DNA of 36,369 nucleotides. Origin: Candidatus Hermodarchaeota archaeon (GTDB lineage Archaea > Asgardarchaeota > Hermodarchaeia > Hermodarchaeales > Hermodarchaeaceae). The stretch spans positions 1-36,369 of the forward strand of contig JAEOTO010000010.1 in the NCBI GenBank assembly GCA_016839805.1. Reading direction: 5' to 3'. Under the pieces are notes generated by a model. The model searched no databases. It saw only the letters and a program-made list of their open reading frames with translations, and was not told the DNA's origin. How positions within the stretch are numbered: the stretch's first letter is position 1; the number at the start of each line of letters is the position of its first letter. Of this stretch, positions 6,898-14,688 are shown piece after piece. A program made the position numbers and the translations under genes.

Positions 6898-8819
6898 TGG
6901 TACGGAAAGCTAGGTTAGGTGGATATGCAGGGCAACATTTGTACGTTGACATGACTAAGGAACAATGTAAGACCGTTCCAATAGACCGCAAATTTGCAGT
7001 TACGTATCTCGGAGGACAGGGTTTTTCTTCGCGCATCCTCTACGACGAAGTTGGTCCTCAAACGGATCCACTCGGTCCTGAAAATGTCTTGATTTGGGCT
7101 ACTGGACCCTTTACTGGAACTCTCTGGCCTCAAGCATCGCGTTATGTTGTTGGTGCAAAATCTCCGTTGACCGGTATTTTTGGTGAGGCACATGCAGCAG
7201 GTCACTGGGGTCCCGAACTAAAATTTGCTGGCTTTGATACGATCATCATCACTGGACGTGCAAAAAGACCCCTGTATCTGTTAATTGATAACGGCATCGC
7301 GCAGTTACTTGATGCAAAAGATCTGTGGGGTCATAATACAAATGAAACCGAAGAGATGATTAAGGAAGCTCATAATGACCCCAGTCTCCGAGTCTCCTGT
7401 ATTGGTCAGGCGGGTGAGAATCTTGTCCGCTTTGCAGCGATTATTAATGACTATGACCGAGCTGCGGCACGTTCGGGAATCGGGGCTGTAGCTGGGAGTA
7501 AACGTCTCAAAGCTGTTGCTGTTCGTGGTAGTAAGGATATTCCTATCGCGAAACCCGACCGATATCTTGAGGTTATAGAAGAGTTACACAAAAAAATGTT
7601 GGATAGCCCCTTTACGACAAGCCGGGCGCAATACGGAACTACCAATCTTGTTGAATTGATGCAGGAAATCGGACGTCTTCCAAGTTACAATATGCGGTCT
7701 GGCGTTTTCGCTGAATACAAGAAAATAAGTGGAGAAGCCATCAAGGACCATTACCTCGTCAAACCACGTGCCGATTATGCGTGCTTGCAACGATGTGGAA
7801 GATATACGCTTGTAAGAACAGGACCCTATGCCTATTGTGGCGGAAGCCCTGAATACGAATCTCAATCAGCATTGGGAAGTCGTTGTGGCAATGATAACCT
7901 CGAATCCATCTTATATGGACATCATTTGAGTAACTTGTATGGGCTAGATACAATATCCACCGGTTCCACGATCAGTTGGGCCATGGAGGCTTGGGAAGAG
8001 GGACTTATTACCGCAAAAGACACAGGTGGAATTGATTTGGAATGGGGAAATCATGAGTCAATTATTAAACTCATTCATATGATTGCACATCGTGAAGGAT
8101 TTGGAGATATTCTTGCTGAAGGAAGTTATCGGGCAGCAAAGCGCATTGGGCGAGGAACGGAAAAATTCGTGATGCACTGCAAAAAACAAGAAATTGCCGG
8201 TCAGGAACCTCGGGCTCAAAAGTCGATGGGATTAGCCACCGCCACGGCAGCTCGTGGCGCTGATCACCTATACGCATTTCCAGTTTTGGATGAAGTTGGA
8301 TTTGATGAAGAGATAGGCATTCGATATGGTCAGGAATATTTACCTGAGATTGGAGACCGCTTAAACCCCAAGTTTAAAGGTATTATGGTAAAAGAAAACG
8401 AGGATTTCTGCGCTGTGGTTGAATCGCTTGGTGTCTGCAAATATGGAACACTAATTCCACCAGTTCTTTTCTATGAAGATATTGTTGCTGCATTCGAGGT
8501 TACAGTGGGAATTCACCTTACAGAAGCACAGTTCCGTCAAATTGGAGAACGGATTGTAAACCTAAATCGAGGATTTAATGTTCGCGAAGGAATTCGTCGA
8601 AAGGATGATTCGTTACCACGCCGCCTCACCCACATCCCTGCACCTGAAGGTCCCTCCAAAGGTCAAGTGGTCGAATTAGATCAAATGTTAGATGAATACT
8701 ATGAACAGAGAGGATGGCAATTAAAGACGGGATTACCAAAAACACAAACATTACATCGACTGGATCTTGATGACGTGGCAAACGATCTACTTAAACAAGG
8801 GATAAAATTACCTCAGTGA
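6894..8819 (+). CDS. aor: Tungsten AOR family oxidoreductase (AOR1), with altered cluster ligand
   Basis: AOR family enzymes use a tungsten bis-pyranopterin and one [4Fe-4S] cluster, usually for ferredoxin-dependent aldehyde/acid conversion. The family also includes the dearomatising BamB. At 641 residues the length is normal. The N-terminal cofactor domain is clear (LGGxGF, GPxTG, GEAHAAGHWGPELK, AAARSGIGAV), followed by the two helical domains. The cluster motif is usually CxxCxxxC. Here it reads D294-Y-A-C297-L-Q-R-C301, with the later cysteine C515 in SLGVCKYG, so one ligand is Asp. Coupled to the ferredoxin gene by an ATGA overlap. Its TGA stop lies within the terminal motif of an IS200/IS605-like end. 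The substrate is unknown. Confidence 0.93.
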   Translation: MMVRKARLGGYAGQHLYVDMTKEQCKTVPIDRKFAVTYLGGQGFSSRILYDEVGPQTDPLGPENVLIWATGPFTGTLWPQASRYVVGAKSPLTGIFGEAHAAGHWGPELKFAGFDTIIITGRAKRPLYLLIDNGIAQLLDAKDLWGHNTNETEEMIKEAHNDPSLRVSCIGQAGENLVRFAAIINDYDRAAARSGIGAVAGSKRLKAVAVRGSKDIPIAKPDRYLEVIEELHKKMLDSPFTTSRAQYGTTNLVELMQEIGRLPSYNMRSGVFAEYKKISGEAIKDHYLVKPRADYACLQRCGRYTLVRTGPYAYCGGSPEYESQSALGSRCGNDNLESILYGHHLSNLYGLDTISTGSTISWAMEAWEEGLITAKDTGGIDLEWGNHESIIKLIHMIAHREGFGDILAEGSYRAAKRIGRGTEKFVMHCKKQEIAGQEPRAQKSMGLATATAARGADHLYAFPVLDEVGFDEEIGIRYGQEYLPEIGDRLNPKFKGIMVKENEDFCAVVESLGVCKYGTLIPPVLFYEDIVAAFEVTVGIHLTEAQFRQIGERIVNLNRGFNVREGIRRKDDSLPRRLTHIPAPEGPSKGQVVELDQMLDEYYEQRGWQLKTGLPKTQTLHRLDLDDVANDLLKQGIKLPQ

Positions 8820-8990
8820 ACTGCCCCGACCTGAAGGACAGGGCTTCCTGCTTCATGCCATCGACCATTGTCGACTGGTCCACAGGCTCTACTCGCCGTT
8901 CCGGCGATGTTGCCCGGTGATCTAGGACATTGGTTCTCAGTCCCCACTAGGACTTCATCAGTGGATTCCCATTGGAGTATTTAAACTCCC
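8816..8990 (-). mobile_element. IS200/IS605-type right-end / omega-RNA-like remnant without tnpB
   Basis: Read on the minus strand, this region ends GCAGGAAGCCC, hairpin with TTCA loop, GGGGCAGTTCAC, which closely resembles the right end of IS200/IS605 (IS1341-type) elements. The terminal hairpin is at 8823-8844, with two mismatches. Further perfect small hairpins lie at 8893-8907 (TCGCCG/CGGCGA), 8939-8954 (AGTCC/GGACT) and 8974-8989 (GGAGT/ACTCC), as expected for a structured omega-RNA scaffold. No transposase or TnpB ORF is present, so it is a remnant or a non-autonomous copy. The remainder of the 343-nt gap to 9162 is AT-rich, with a TATA-like TTTAAAT at 9071-9077 possibly serving the GTPase gene. 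Confidence 0.5.
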
Positions 8991-9162
8991 CTTGATTCCT
9001 CCTTGCCCTTAATGACTGGGTCTTCTCAAAACTTTAGATAAAATGAAGTTATGCGTTAACATAAGCAAGGTTTAAATTGTGACTTAGCTGAGTGAGTCAA
9101 CAGCGGGGCTTTGTACTTTAATGCCCAATACATTCTGAAAAATTTTTGGAGCACGAAGAAGA

Positions 9163-9840
9163 ATGAAAGTCCTTGTGACCGGTCCACACCTCTCAGGGAA
9201 GAGTATGTTAATTGAACACTTAGCTAAAGGCAACGTCATAAATATTCAAGCGAACGGAACCACCGTGGGACTCGATCATGGTGTCTCAAATGTTTTTGGA
9301 ATTCCAATCCGATTATTTGGAACCCCGGGTCTAGCCCGATTCAAAGTATTGCGTAGAATTATTTCGGAGGGCGCAGATGGCATTCTCTTTGTAGTCGATG
9401 CAAGTAACCCTGAAGGAGATGCAGAAGCCCGTTACATTTGGACAGAAATCAGTGATTTGCTACCGAATGTTCCATGTATCGTCGCTGCTAACAAACAAGA
9501 TCTTCGTGTTTCTAGAACTCCCGAAAGGATTCGCCATGACTTGAGTTTCATGGTTGGAGTCCCAGTAATACCAATTAGTTGTAAAACAGACTATAATTTA
9601 GAAAAACTTCTTCCAGCAATGACCATGTTAATTACATACGAATGGAGCCCACTACTTCGAGCTTTCGGAATAAAAGGACAAATTACCTTTTCTGATCTAG
9701 CGACTAACCTTAACACCAATGAGGGAAAAGTTCGAAGTTATTTACGTTGGTTTGAACTACGAAAAATGGTGATTGTGGACTGGGATAAAAAAACAACGCA
9801 GCTAGCCCCTGGAATTATTAAAATCCTTACTCAACAGTAG
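9163..9840 (+). CDS. Small Ras-like GTPase of MglA/COG2229 type with C-terminal winged helix
   Basis: The 225 residues comprise a G domain (1-160) and a tail domain (about 165-225). G1 is GPHLSGKS (7-14). Switch I has TTVG (33-36). G3 reads LFGTPG (51-56), with Gly in place of the usual Asp, as in COG2229 GTPases such as CvnD. G4 is NKQD (110-113) and G5 is SCK (139-141). The tail pattern (helix, helix, recognition helix with KVRSYLRWFELRKM, then a beta wing) looks like a winged-helix fold, which may bind DNA or protein. Related bacterial GTPases work with Roadblock proteins, so the 2237 gene is a possible regulator. It is followed at 49 nt by GGGP synthase and may be co-transcribed with it. 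Confidence 0.85.
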   Translation: MKVLVTGPHLSGKSMLIEHLAKGNVINIQANGTTVGLDHGVSNVFGIPIRLFGTPGLARFKVLRRIISEGADGILFVVDASNPEGDAEARYIWTEISDLLPNVPCIVAANKQDLRVSRTPERIRHDLSFMVGVPVIPISCKTDYNLEKLLPAMTMLITYEWSPLLRAFGIKGQITFSDLATNLNTNEGKVRSYLRWFELRKMVIVDWDKKTTQLAPGIIKILTQQ

Positions 9841-9888
9841 CACACTTTAAAAGTCTCAACATCTCATGCATGAAACCGGGTTGTAAGA

Positions 9889-10662
9889 ATGGCTGATCCA
9901 GGTCCTGCATGGAAATCAATCCTTAAAGTGCTTAAAGAAAACCGAGTTGTTCATCTAACACTAATTGACCCTGACCCCGCCAAACAGTCCTCCACTGTTG
10001 CCGGTAAAATTGCTAAACTTGCTGAAGCAGCCGGAACCAATGGGATAATGGTTGGAGGGTCTACAGCGTTTGGTATAATCGATGAGACACTCCAAAGTAT
10101 CAAAGGGCAGGTTAAAATTCCAGTTCTCTTATTTCCGGGTAACGTTTCAGGGTTGTCACGGTTTGCTGACGCAGTCTTTTTTATGAGCCTCTTAAATTCA
10201 CGGACAACCTATTGGCTAATTGACGCACATACTCTTGCCGCTCGTTATATCAAGGGGTTTAATCTTGAACCTATCTCAATGGCGTATCTTATTGTCCAGC
10301 CAGGGGGTACTGCAGGTTACGTTGGTGATGCACGACTAATACCACGAAATAAACCGGAAATCGCCCTCGGATTTGGTCTAGCGGCACAATACATGGGATT
10401 CCAAATTGTATATCTCGAAGCCGGATCGGGCGCGAAGAACGCAGTTCCGCTCCCAATGATTGAGCTACTTTCCAGTCAGTTAGATGTTCCTATTGCTGTG
10501 GGTGGTGGTATGTCCACACCAGAACAGGCTGCAGCTGTTTCCGCCGCTGGTGCTGAAATTATTGTCCAAGGAACAGCAATTGAACGGACAATTTTAGAGG
10601 ATAACGGAAAACAATTATCAAAGACAATTAAAGCAATTCAACAGGCAAAAAAGCGAGGCTAA
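9889..10662 (+). CDS. (S)-3-O-geranylgeranylglyceryl phosphate synthase
   Basis: This enzyme joins geranylgeranyl diphosphate to sn-glycerol-1-phosphate, the first ether bond of archaeal membrane lipids. The 257 residues fit a TIM-barrel prenyltransferase of the GGGPS/PcrB family. Seen: the N-terminal LTLIDPDP strand, which binds the Mg-diphosphate; GGSTAF; FPGNVSGLSRFADAVFFMSLLNS; the glycerol-phosphate signature YLEAGSGA; and the phosphate-binding loops VGGGMSTPEQA and VQGTAIE. No clear Shine-Dalgarno precedes the ATG. Its stop (TAA) overlaps the stop of the convergent MoaD-like gene within the tetranucleotide at 10659-10662. Together with the polyprenol-kinase fusion at 4985, it suggests some lipid function in this neighbourhood. 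Confidence 0.95.
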   Translation: MADPGPAWKSILKVLKENRVVHLTLIDPDPAKQSSTVAGKIAKLAEAAGTNGIMVGGSTAFGIIDETLQSIKGQVKIPVLLFPGNVSGLSRFADAVFFMSLLNSRTTYWLIDAHTLAARYIKGFNLEPISMAYLIVQPGGTAGYVGDARLIPRNKPEIALGFGLAAQYMGFQIVYLEAGSGAKNAVPLPMIELLSSQLDVPIAVGGGMSTPEQAAAVSAAGAEIIVQGTAIERTILEDNGKQLSKTIKAIQQAKKRG

Positions 10663-10952
10663 CTACTCCCACCCCCTATTGGTGGAAACAAGGCTACAAT
10701 GTCTCCATCTGAGAGAGGTGTTTGTAATCCCTGCTGGAGTCGTACATGGCGCCCATTGACCAGGACATGATAATAGGTTTTTAGTGATCCGTCAGGTTCC
10801 AGAATCATCTGATTGAATTTTTCTCCAAATTGTTTGCCGAGTTTGGTTATGACTTCTTGAACGTCTGCAGCCTCTAATTCTATTTCTCTGGTTCCAGTTA
10901 GAGCGCGGAGACTTGTGAACATGCGAACTGTGACTTTAGGCTTTGTGGTCAT
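10659..10952 (-). CDS. MoaD/ThiS-like sulfur carrier with residues after the GG motif
   Basis: This 97-residue beta-grasp protein has the MoaD signature LSDGDIVALFPPIGGG near its end. MoaD supplies sulfur for the dithiolene of molybdopterin or tungstopterin, and moaD genes commonly accompany AOR genes. The usual terminus is exactly Gly-Gly, which is adenylated by MoaB/MoeB-type E1 enzymes. Here the chain ends GGGSS, so two serines follow. Either the precursor is trimmed by a protease, as in ubiquitin-like systems, or this copy does not act as a sulfur carrier. It is the last gene of the Fdx2-AOR2-PreA-MoaD operon, 15 nt after PreA, with GGTGA upstream of its ATG. The second copy at 16017 ends in a canonical GG. 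Confidence 0.85.
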   Translation of the reverse strand: MTTKPKVTVRMFTSLRALTGTREIELEAADVQEVITKLGKQFGEKFNQMILEPDGSLKTYYHVLVNGRHVRLQQGLQTPLSDGDIVALFPPIGGGSS

Positions 10953-10967
10953 TTGGTTGTATTCACC

Positions 10968-12155
10968 TTACCCACTTATTTCGAAGGAGAGGGCTCGATG
11001 TGGACAAATACTCACGCAAACCCCACATCCATAGCAGAGATTTGAATCGACTTCAGCCTTTGATGTTCCTGGATTGACAGTTATAGCTGAATATGTACAA
11101 GATTTACTGCAAAGGCCACACCCAGAACATGCCTCTTTGTTAACGATGGGTGGAAGACTTTCAGTTCTTAGAGTTTCGGAGGGGAGGTGGGGTAAAGCAA
11201 TACCGTGGACATCTTGAGGAGAATCATGTCCATGGGATTCAAGGAATTCTGTGATTTCCTGGGCGATACGACCATATACTGAGGGTCCTTCAAGGATGGC
11301 AGCGGTGCAAACTTGTACGGCACTTGCACCACACATAATAAACTCGATGGCATCTTCACCTGTGGTGACACCACCTACACCTATTACAGGTTTCTTTGTT
11401 CCTCGAGCAATATCGGCAACACACCGAACCGCAAGGGGTTTGATGGCAGGACCCGAAAGCCAACCAACGCCACCAGGACCACCAAGTAATGGACGACCTG
11501 TTTCAACATCAATATGCAGGCAGGGACCAAGTGTGTTAATTGCTACGAAACCATCAACGTATCGATCGACTGCCTTTATGAAAACCGTCAGGTCTTTCAC
11601 ATGAGGACTCATTTTTGCGAAGACAGGAATCTCCACAGCTTCCTTCAGTGTTTTTGCTACATCGTTGAAGACTTTGGGATCAGTTTCAATATAATGAGTG
11701 CTAAATTCAATCCCATTAACTCCCGCTTTTTCTACAAGGGGAGCGAGTTTTTGCAATTCTTCCGGCGTATACCCCACTGACGCGATAAGGGAAAGTCCTG
11801 CTTTTAGGGCTTGAGGGTATTCATGTTTCAGCCATTTCTGATAAGGTTTGTCACTCCATAATTCATGGTTTAACAGCCCATAAGCTCCTCTGACCTTAAT
11901 TCGTTCAAAATGAACAATTTGGTTCTGCATCGCTGTAGCAAGCAACCATTGGCTCTTTCCTCGATCCAGCGTTTGCATGTTGGGTCTTGGGACCTCAGCA
12001 GGTTTGACGCTGATGGTCTTGGCTACTAAGCCTCCAACCCCCCCTCGTGCTGCTTTGAGAAGCGTTTCTCCATCTCGACTGGTAGGTCCTGCTGCTGTTA
12101 AAACCGGGTTGCGAAGAGGGATTCCAGCTAAATCAACACTTAAATCGATTGGCAT
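10968..12155 (-). CDS. preA: PreA-like dihydropyrimidine dehydrogenase (flavin barrel plus two [4Fe-4S])
   Basis: The 395 residues comprise an FMN-binding dihydroorotate-dehydrogenase-type TIM barrel (1-315) and a two-cluster ferredoxin domain (C343/346/349/353 and C374/377/380/384). This is the layout of PreA, the pyrimidine-reducing subunit of bacterial dihydropyrimidine dehydrogenase. FMN contacts are visible: NPVLTAAGPTS, K46 (GLVAKT), K181, NTLG (207-210), IGVGGV and the phosphate loop near GASAVQVCTA. The catalytic base, normally Cys in a SCPH motif, is Thr at 153 (FSTHY), so the substrate may not be uracil. No PreT flavoprotein lies in the window; ferredoxin or AOR2 could donate electrons. 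Start and AOR2 stop overlap as TAATG, showing tight operon coupling. Confidence 0.85.
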   Translation of the reverse strand: MPIDLSVDLAGIPLRNPVLTAAGPTSRDGETLLKAARGGVGGLVAKTISVKPAEVPRPNMQTLDRGKSQWLLATAMQNQIVHFERIKVRGAYGLLNHELWSDKPYQKWLKHEYPQALKAGLSLIASVGYTPEELQKLAPLVEKAGVNGIEFSTHYIETDPKVFNDVAKTLKEAVEIPVFAKMSPHVKDLTVFIKAVDRYVDGFVAINTLGPCLHIDVETGRPLLGGPGGVGWLSGPAIKPLAVRCVADIARGTKKPVIGVGGVTTGEDAIEFIMCGASAVQVCTAAILEGPSVYGRIAQEITEFLESHGHDSPQDVHGIALPHLPSETLRTESLPPIVNKEACSGCGLCSKSCTYSAITVNPGTSKAEVDSNLCYGCGVCVSICPHRALSFEISG

Positions 12156-14092
12156 TATTTTTCAACCACCTTCCCCATTTTAGCTAATTCATCTGCCACA
12201 TCCTCTAAGCCTAACCGTTTCAATTCAGACCGAGTAGGTAGCCCATCTGAAGTCCAATTTCGTACTTCGTAATATTCATCGAGCATAGGGTCAAGATTAC
12301 ATATTTGCCCTTTTCCTGGTCCATCGGGAATAGGCTCTTCCAAGAATCGCGGGTGTAACTGTTCTCGTTCGCGTGTCACGCCCTCTCGCACATTGAAACA
12401 GCGCCGGAGATTACTGATGCGTTCAGCAACCATTCGAAGTTGTTTAATGTCTCCAAATTCCTTAATGCCTGTTAACGGTTTAAGCATTTCAGCAATGATA
12501 TCAAAGTAATAAACAGGGGGCCACATTGTGCCATATTTGCAGAGGATGACACTATCAACTAGAACGTAGAGATCTTCTTGATCTTTGATGAGATGCCCCT
12601 TGAATTTAGTACTATACAAATCCATAACTTCAGATGCGTGCTCTTCTCCAAACCGTTCGATAGCCACATCAGGAAAACCTAGTTCTTCATAGCAGCTAAG
12701 GCTACGAAGATGATCGGCACCTCGTACATTAGTAGCATAGGTTAATCCCACACTTTGTTGGGGTCGGGGATCTTGCCCGGAGGCTTCCATACCCTTTACA
12801 TGAATGGCAAACCGTTCAGCACCCTTACCAATTTTCTGTGCTGCACGCAACGACCCCTCTGCAAGGAGGTCGCCAATTCCTTCTCGGTAGGCGATTTTTT
12901 CAATGAGTGAAATAATTGTTTGGTCGTTTCCCCATGAGAGATCAAGGTTATCTGCTTCCTTAGATGTAATCAGTCCGTGTTCTACCGCTTCAAGCAGGAA
13001 GGCAATAGTGCAGCCTGTGCTAATTGTATCTAAACCATAGCGGTTGCAAAGTTGATTTGCATAAAGGATAGATTCGACATTACTATTGAGGCAATTACTA
13101 CCGAACGCCATCAGTGTTTCATATTCCGGACCACCGGTCATCACTTGGTATGGTCCAGATTTGACCTGCGATGTGTATTTACATTGGAGCGCACAGCCAA
13201 AGCAGGATTCTCGGCTGGTTCGGTATTTTTGTCGAATGGTTTCAGGTCCAATGGCATCGGCTTCAGGAAATACTCCTGTATTATGATTCTTTGTCGGAAG
13301 CCTACCAATTTCGCCAATGGCTGTTACCAGATTGGTTGTGCCATATTTTCCGAGGGATTCCTCGTTCATTTCCCCCCACTTTCCAGTAGTCATTTGTTCA
13401 TAGCCCTTACGGGCTACAGCCATGAACTTTCCCGGATTGGCTACTTGAACGCCACCAAAGCCCCGTGCAGCAATCGCTTTGAGGTTCTTACTACCCATCA
13501 CTGCGCCTCCGCCTGCTCGACCTGCTGCCCGATAATAAGAGCCAATTATCGCAGCATATCGCACCTTGTTTTCTCCCGCGATACCAATTGATGTGACTTC
13601 AACATCGTTATCTCCTTGCTCTTCCTTGATCATATCTGTCGTTTCGGTAGTATCGCGAGTCCACAGGTGACTTGCATCTTTAATGACCACTTCGTTATCC
13701 TGAACCGTTAGATAGACTGGTTTTGGTGCTCGTCCTTGAATGATTAACATATCAAAGCCAGCATACTTTAGCTGAGGACCCCAATGCCCTCCACAATGCG
13801 CTTCCCCCCACACTCCTGTAAGCGGAGATTTGAAGGCCACCATAAAGCGTCCGGAAGGAGAGAAGAAAGCCCCCGTAACAGGTCCAACCCCAAAGATAAG
13901 GGGATTATCAGGATCTAGGGGTTGAGTGTTAGGTGTAACTCGATCCCAAAGAACACGAGCAGCGAAACCAGTTCCTCCCAGATAATTTCTAGCAAAATTG
14001 CTGTCTAGAGGTTTTATTGTTACTTTCGATTTCGTTAAATCAATGTCAGCAATTTGGCCTGCATACCCATAAAAAATATCTTTCTTAGTCAT
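12155..14092 (-). CDS. aor: Tungsten AOR family oxidoreductase (AOR2)
   Basis: A second AOR family enzyme of 645 residues, paralogous to AOR1. It has the complete cysteine set: C297, C300 and C304 in CFGCALQC, and C518 in SVILCKYG. Cofactor-domain motifs are clear: LGGTGF, GPVTG, GEAHCGGHWGPQLKYAGFD, AGRAGGGAVMGSKNLKA. Later motifs DTISTG, WGND, GDLLAEGS and TYATNVRGADH match the family. The tungsten pterin and one [4Fe-4S] cluster are expected. The gene overlaps its ferredoxin subunit upstream by 8 bp and the PreA start downstream by 1 bp, so the order Fdx2-AOR2-PreA-MoaD is one transcription unit. This context points towards heterocycle or nitrogen-compound redox chemistry rather than plain aldehyde oxidation; that is inference. 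Confidence 0.94.
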   Translation of the reverse strand: MTKKDIFYGYAGQIADIDLTKSKVTIKPLDSNFARNYLGGTGFAARVLWDRVTPNTQPLDPDNPLIFGVGPVTGAFFSPSGRFMVAFKSPLTGVWGEAHCGGHWGPQLKYAGFDMLIIQGRAPKPVYLTVQDNEVVIKDASHLWTRDTTETTDMIKEEQGDNDVEVTSIGIAGENKVRYAAIIGSYYRAAGRAGGGAVMGSKNLKAIAARGFGGVQVANPGKFMAVARKGYEQMTTGKWGEMNEESLGKYGTTNLVTAIGEIGRLPTKNHNTGVFPEADAIGPETIRQKYRTSRESCFGCALQCKYTSQVKSGPYQVMTGGPEYETLMAFGSNCLNSNVESILYANQLCNRYGLDTISTGCTIAFLLEAVEHGLITSKEADNLDLSWGNDQTIISLIEKIAYREGIGDLLAEGSLRAAQKIGKGAERFAIHVKGMEASGQDPRPQQSVGLTYATNVRGADHLRSLSCYEELGFPDVAIERFGEEHASEVMDLYSTKFKGHLIKDQEDLYVLVDSVILCKYGTMWPPVYYFDIIAEMLKPLTGIKEFGDIKQLRMVAERISNLRRCFNVREGVTREREQLHPRFLEEPIPDGPGKGQICNLDPMLDEYYEVRNWTSDGLPTRSELKRLGLEDVADELAKMGKVVEK

Positions 14093-14594
14093 TTGCTACA
14101 CCCCCAGAAATAATTTGGAGATAATCAGCTGCTTTTCTAACACCCTTTTCCCGAAGCACTTTTGTTAGTTCACTTGGCTCAATATACATCAGAGCCCCTC
14201 GTGGACAAAATTGCGCGCACATTGCATAACCTTCACACAAATCGCATTTGACGGTTCGTCCATCAGCTGGATCAATATGAATCCCGCCAAAAGGACAGGC
14301 AACTAAACATTGGTGACAGCCAATACAATTGTCTTGATTAATACAGACCGCGTTGGTCTTCTCATCACGATATATCGCATCTGCAGGACAACTTTCCATG
14401 CATAAAGGCGTATCACAATGCTGACAGATTACAGGAATATTGATTCCTCGTTTTTCATCGCGAATAATTGTAAGTAAAGCCCGTGCGGGATTATATTCCT
14501 GTTCATGTCGGAAGGAACACACAAGAGTACAAATTTCACACCCTGTACATTTCTCAGGATCCACGACTAGAACCTTATGGGCTGACTGCTTCAT
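14085..14594 (-). CDS. Ferredoxin-like subunit with four [4Fe-4S] clusters (partner of AOR2)
   Basis: This 169-residue iron-sulfur subunit has four cysteine quartets: C16/19/22/26, C57/60/65/69, C90/93/96/100 and C117/120/126/130. The layout matches the ferredoxin subunit of AOR1, including the conserved CSF-H segment after the first group. It is cytoplasmic, with no signal peptide. As first gene of the minus-strand operon it is read before AOR2, with an 8-bp overlap. It should wire AOR2 to soluble ferredoxin or directly to PreA. The 94-nt gap to the divergent amidohydrolase gene must hold promoters for both; it contains two close copies of an AAGGCTTA-like element around 14627-14641. Confidence 0.9.
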   Translation of the reverse strand: MKQSAHKVLVVDPEKCTGCEICTLVCSFRHEQEYNPARALLTIIRDEKRGINIPVICQHCDTPLCMESCPADAIYRDEKTNAVCINQDNCIGCHQCLVACPFGGIHIDPADGRTVKCDLCEGYAMCAQFCPRGALMYIEPSELTKVLREKGVRKAADYLQIISGGVAND

Positions 14595-14688
14595 GGGAAT
14601 ACACGCCTAAGAAACTGGGACATGGAAGGCTTAAAGGCTTACTTGACAAACTAAACCAGTGATTTTCGGTTCATTTGGGTGAAAAACC

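Noticed and set aside
13052..13591. 179-codon open frame on the plus strand
   Set aside because: It lies wholly antisense to AOR2, whose family motifs cover this stretch; no independent protein features.
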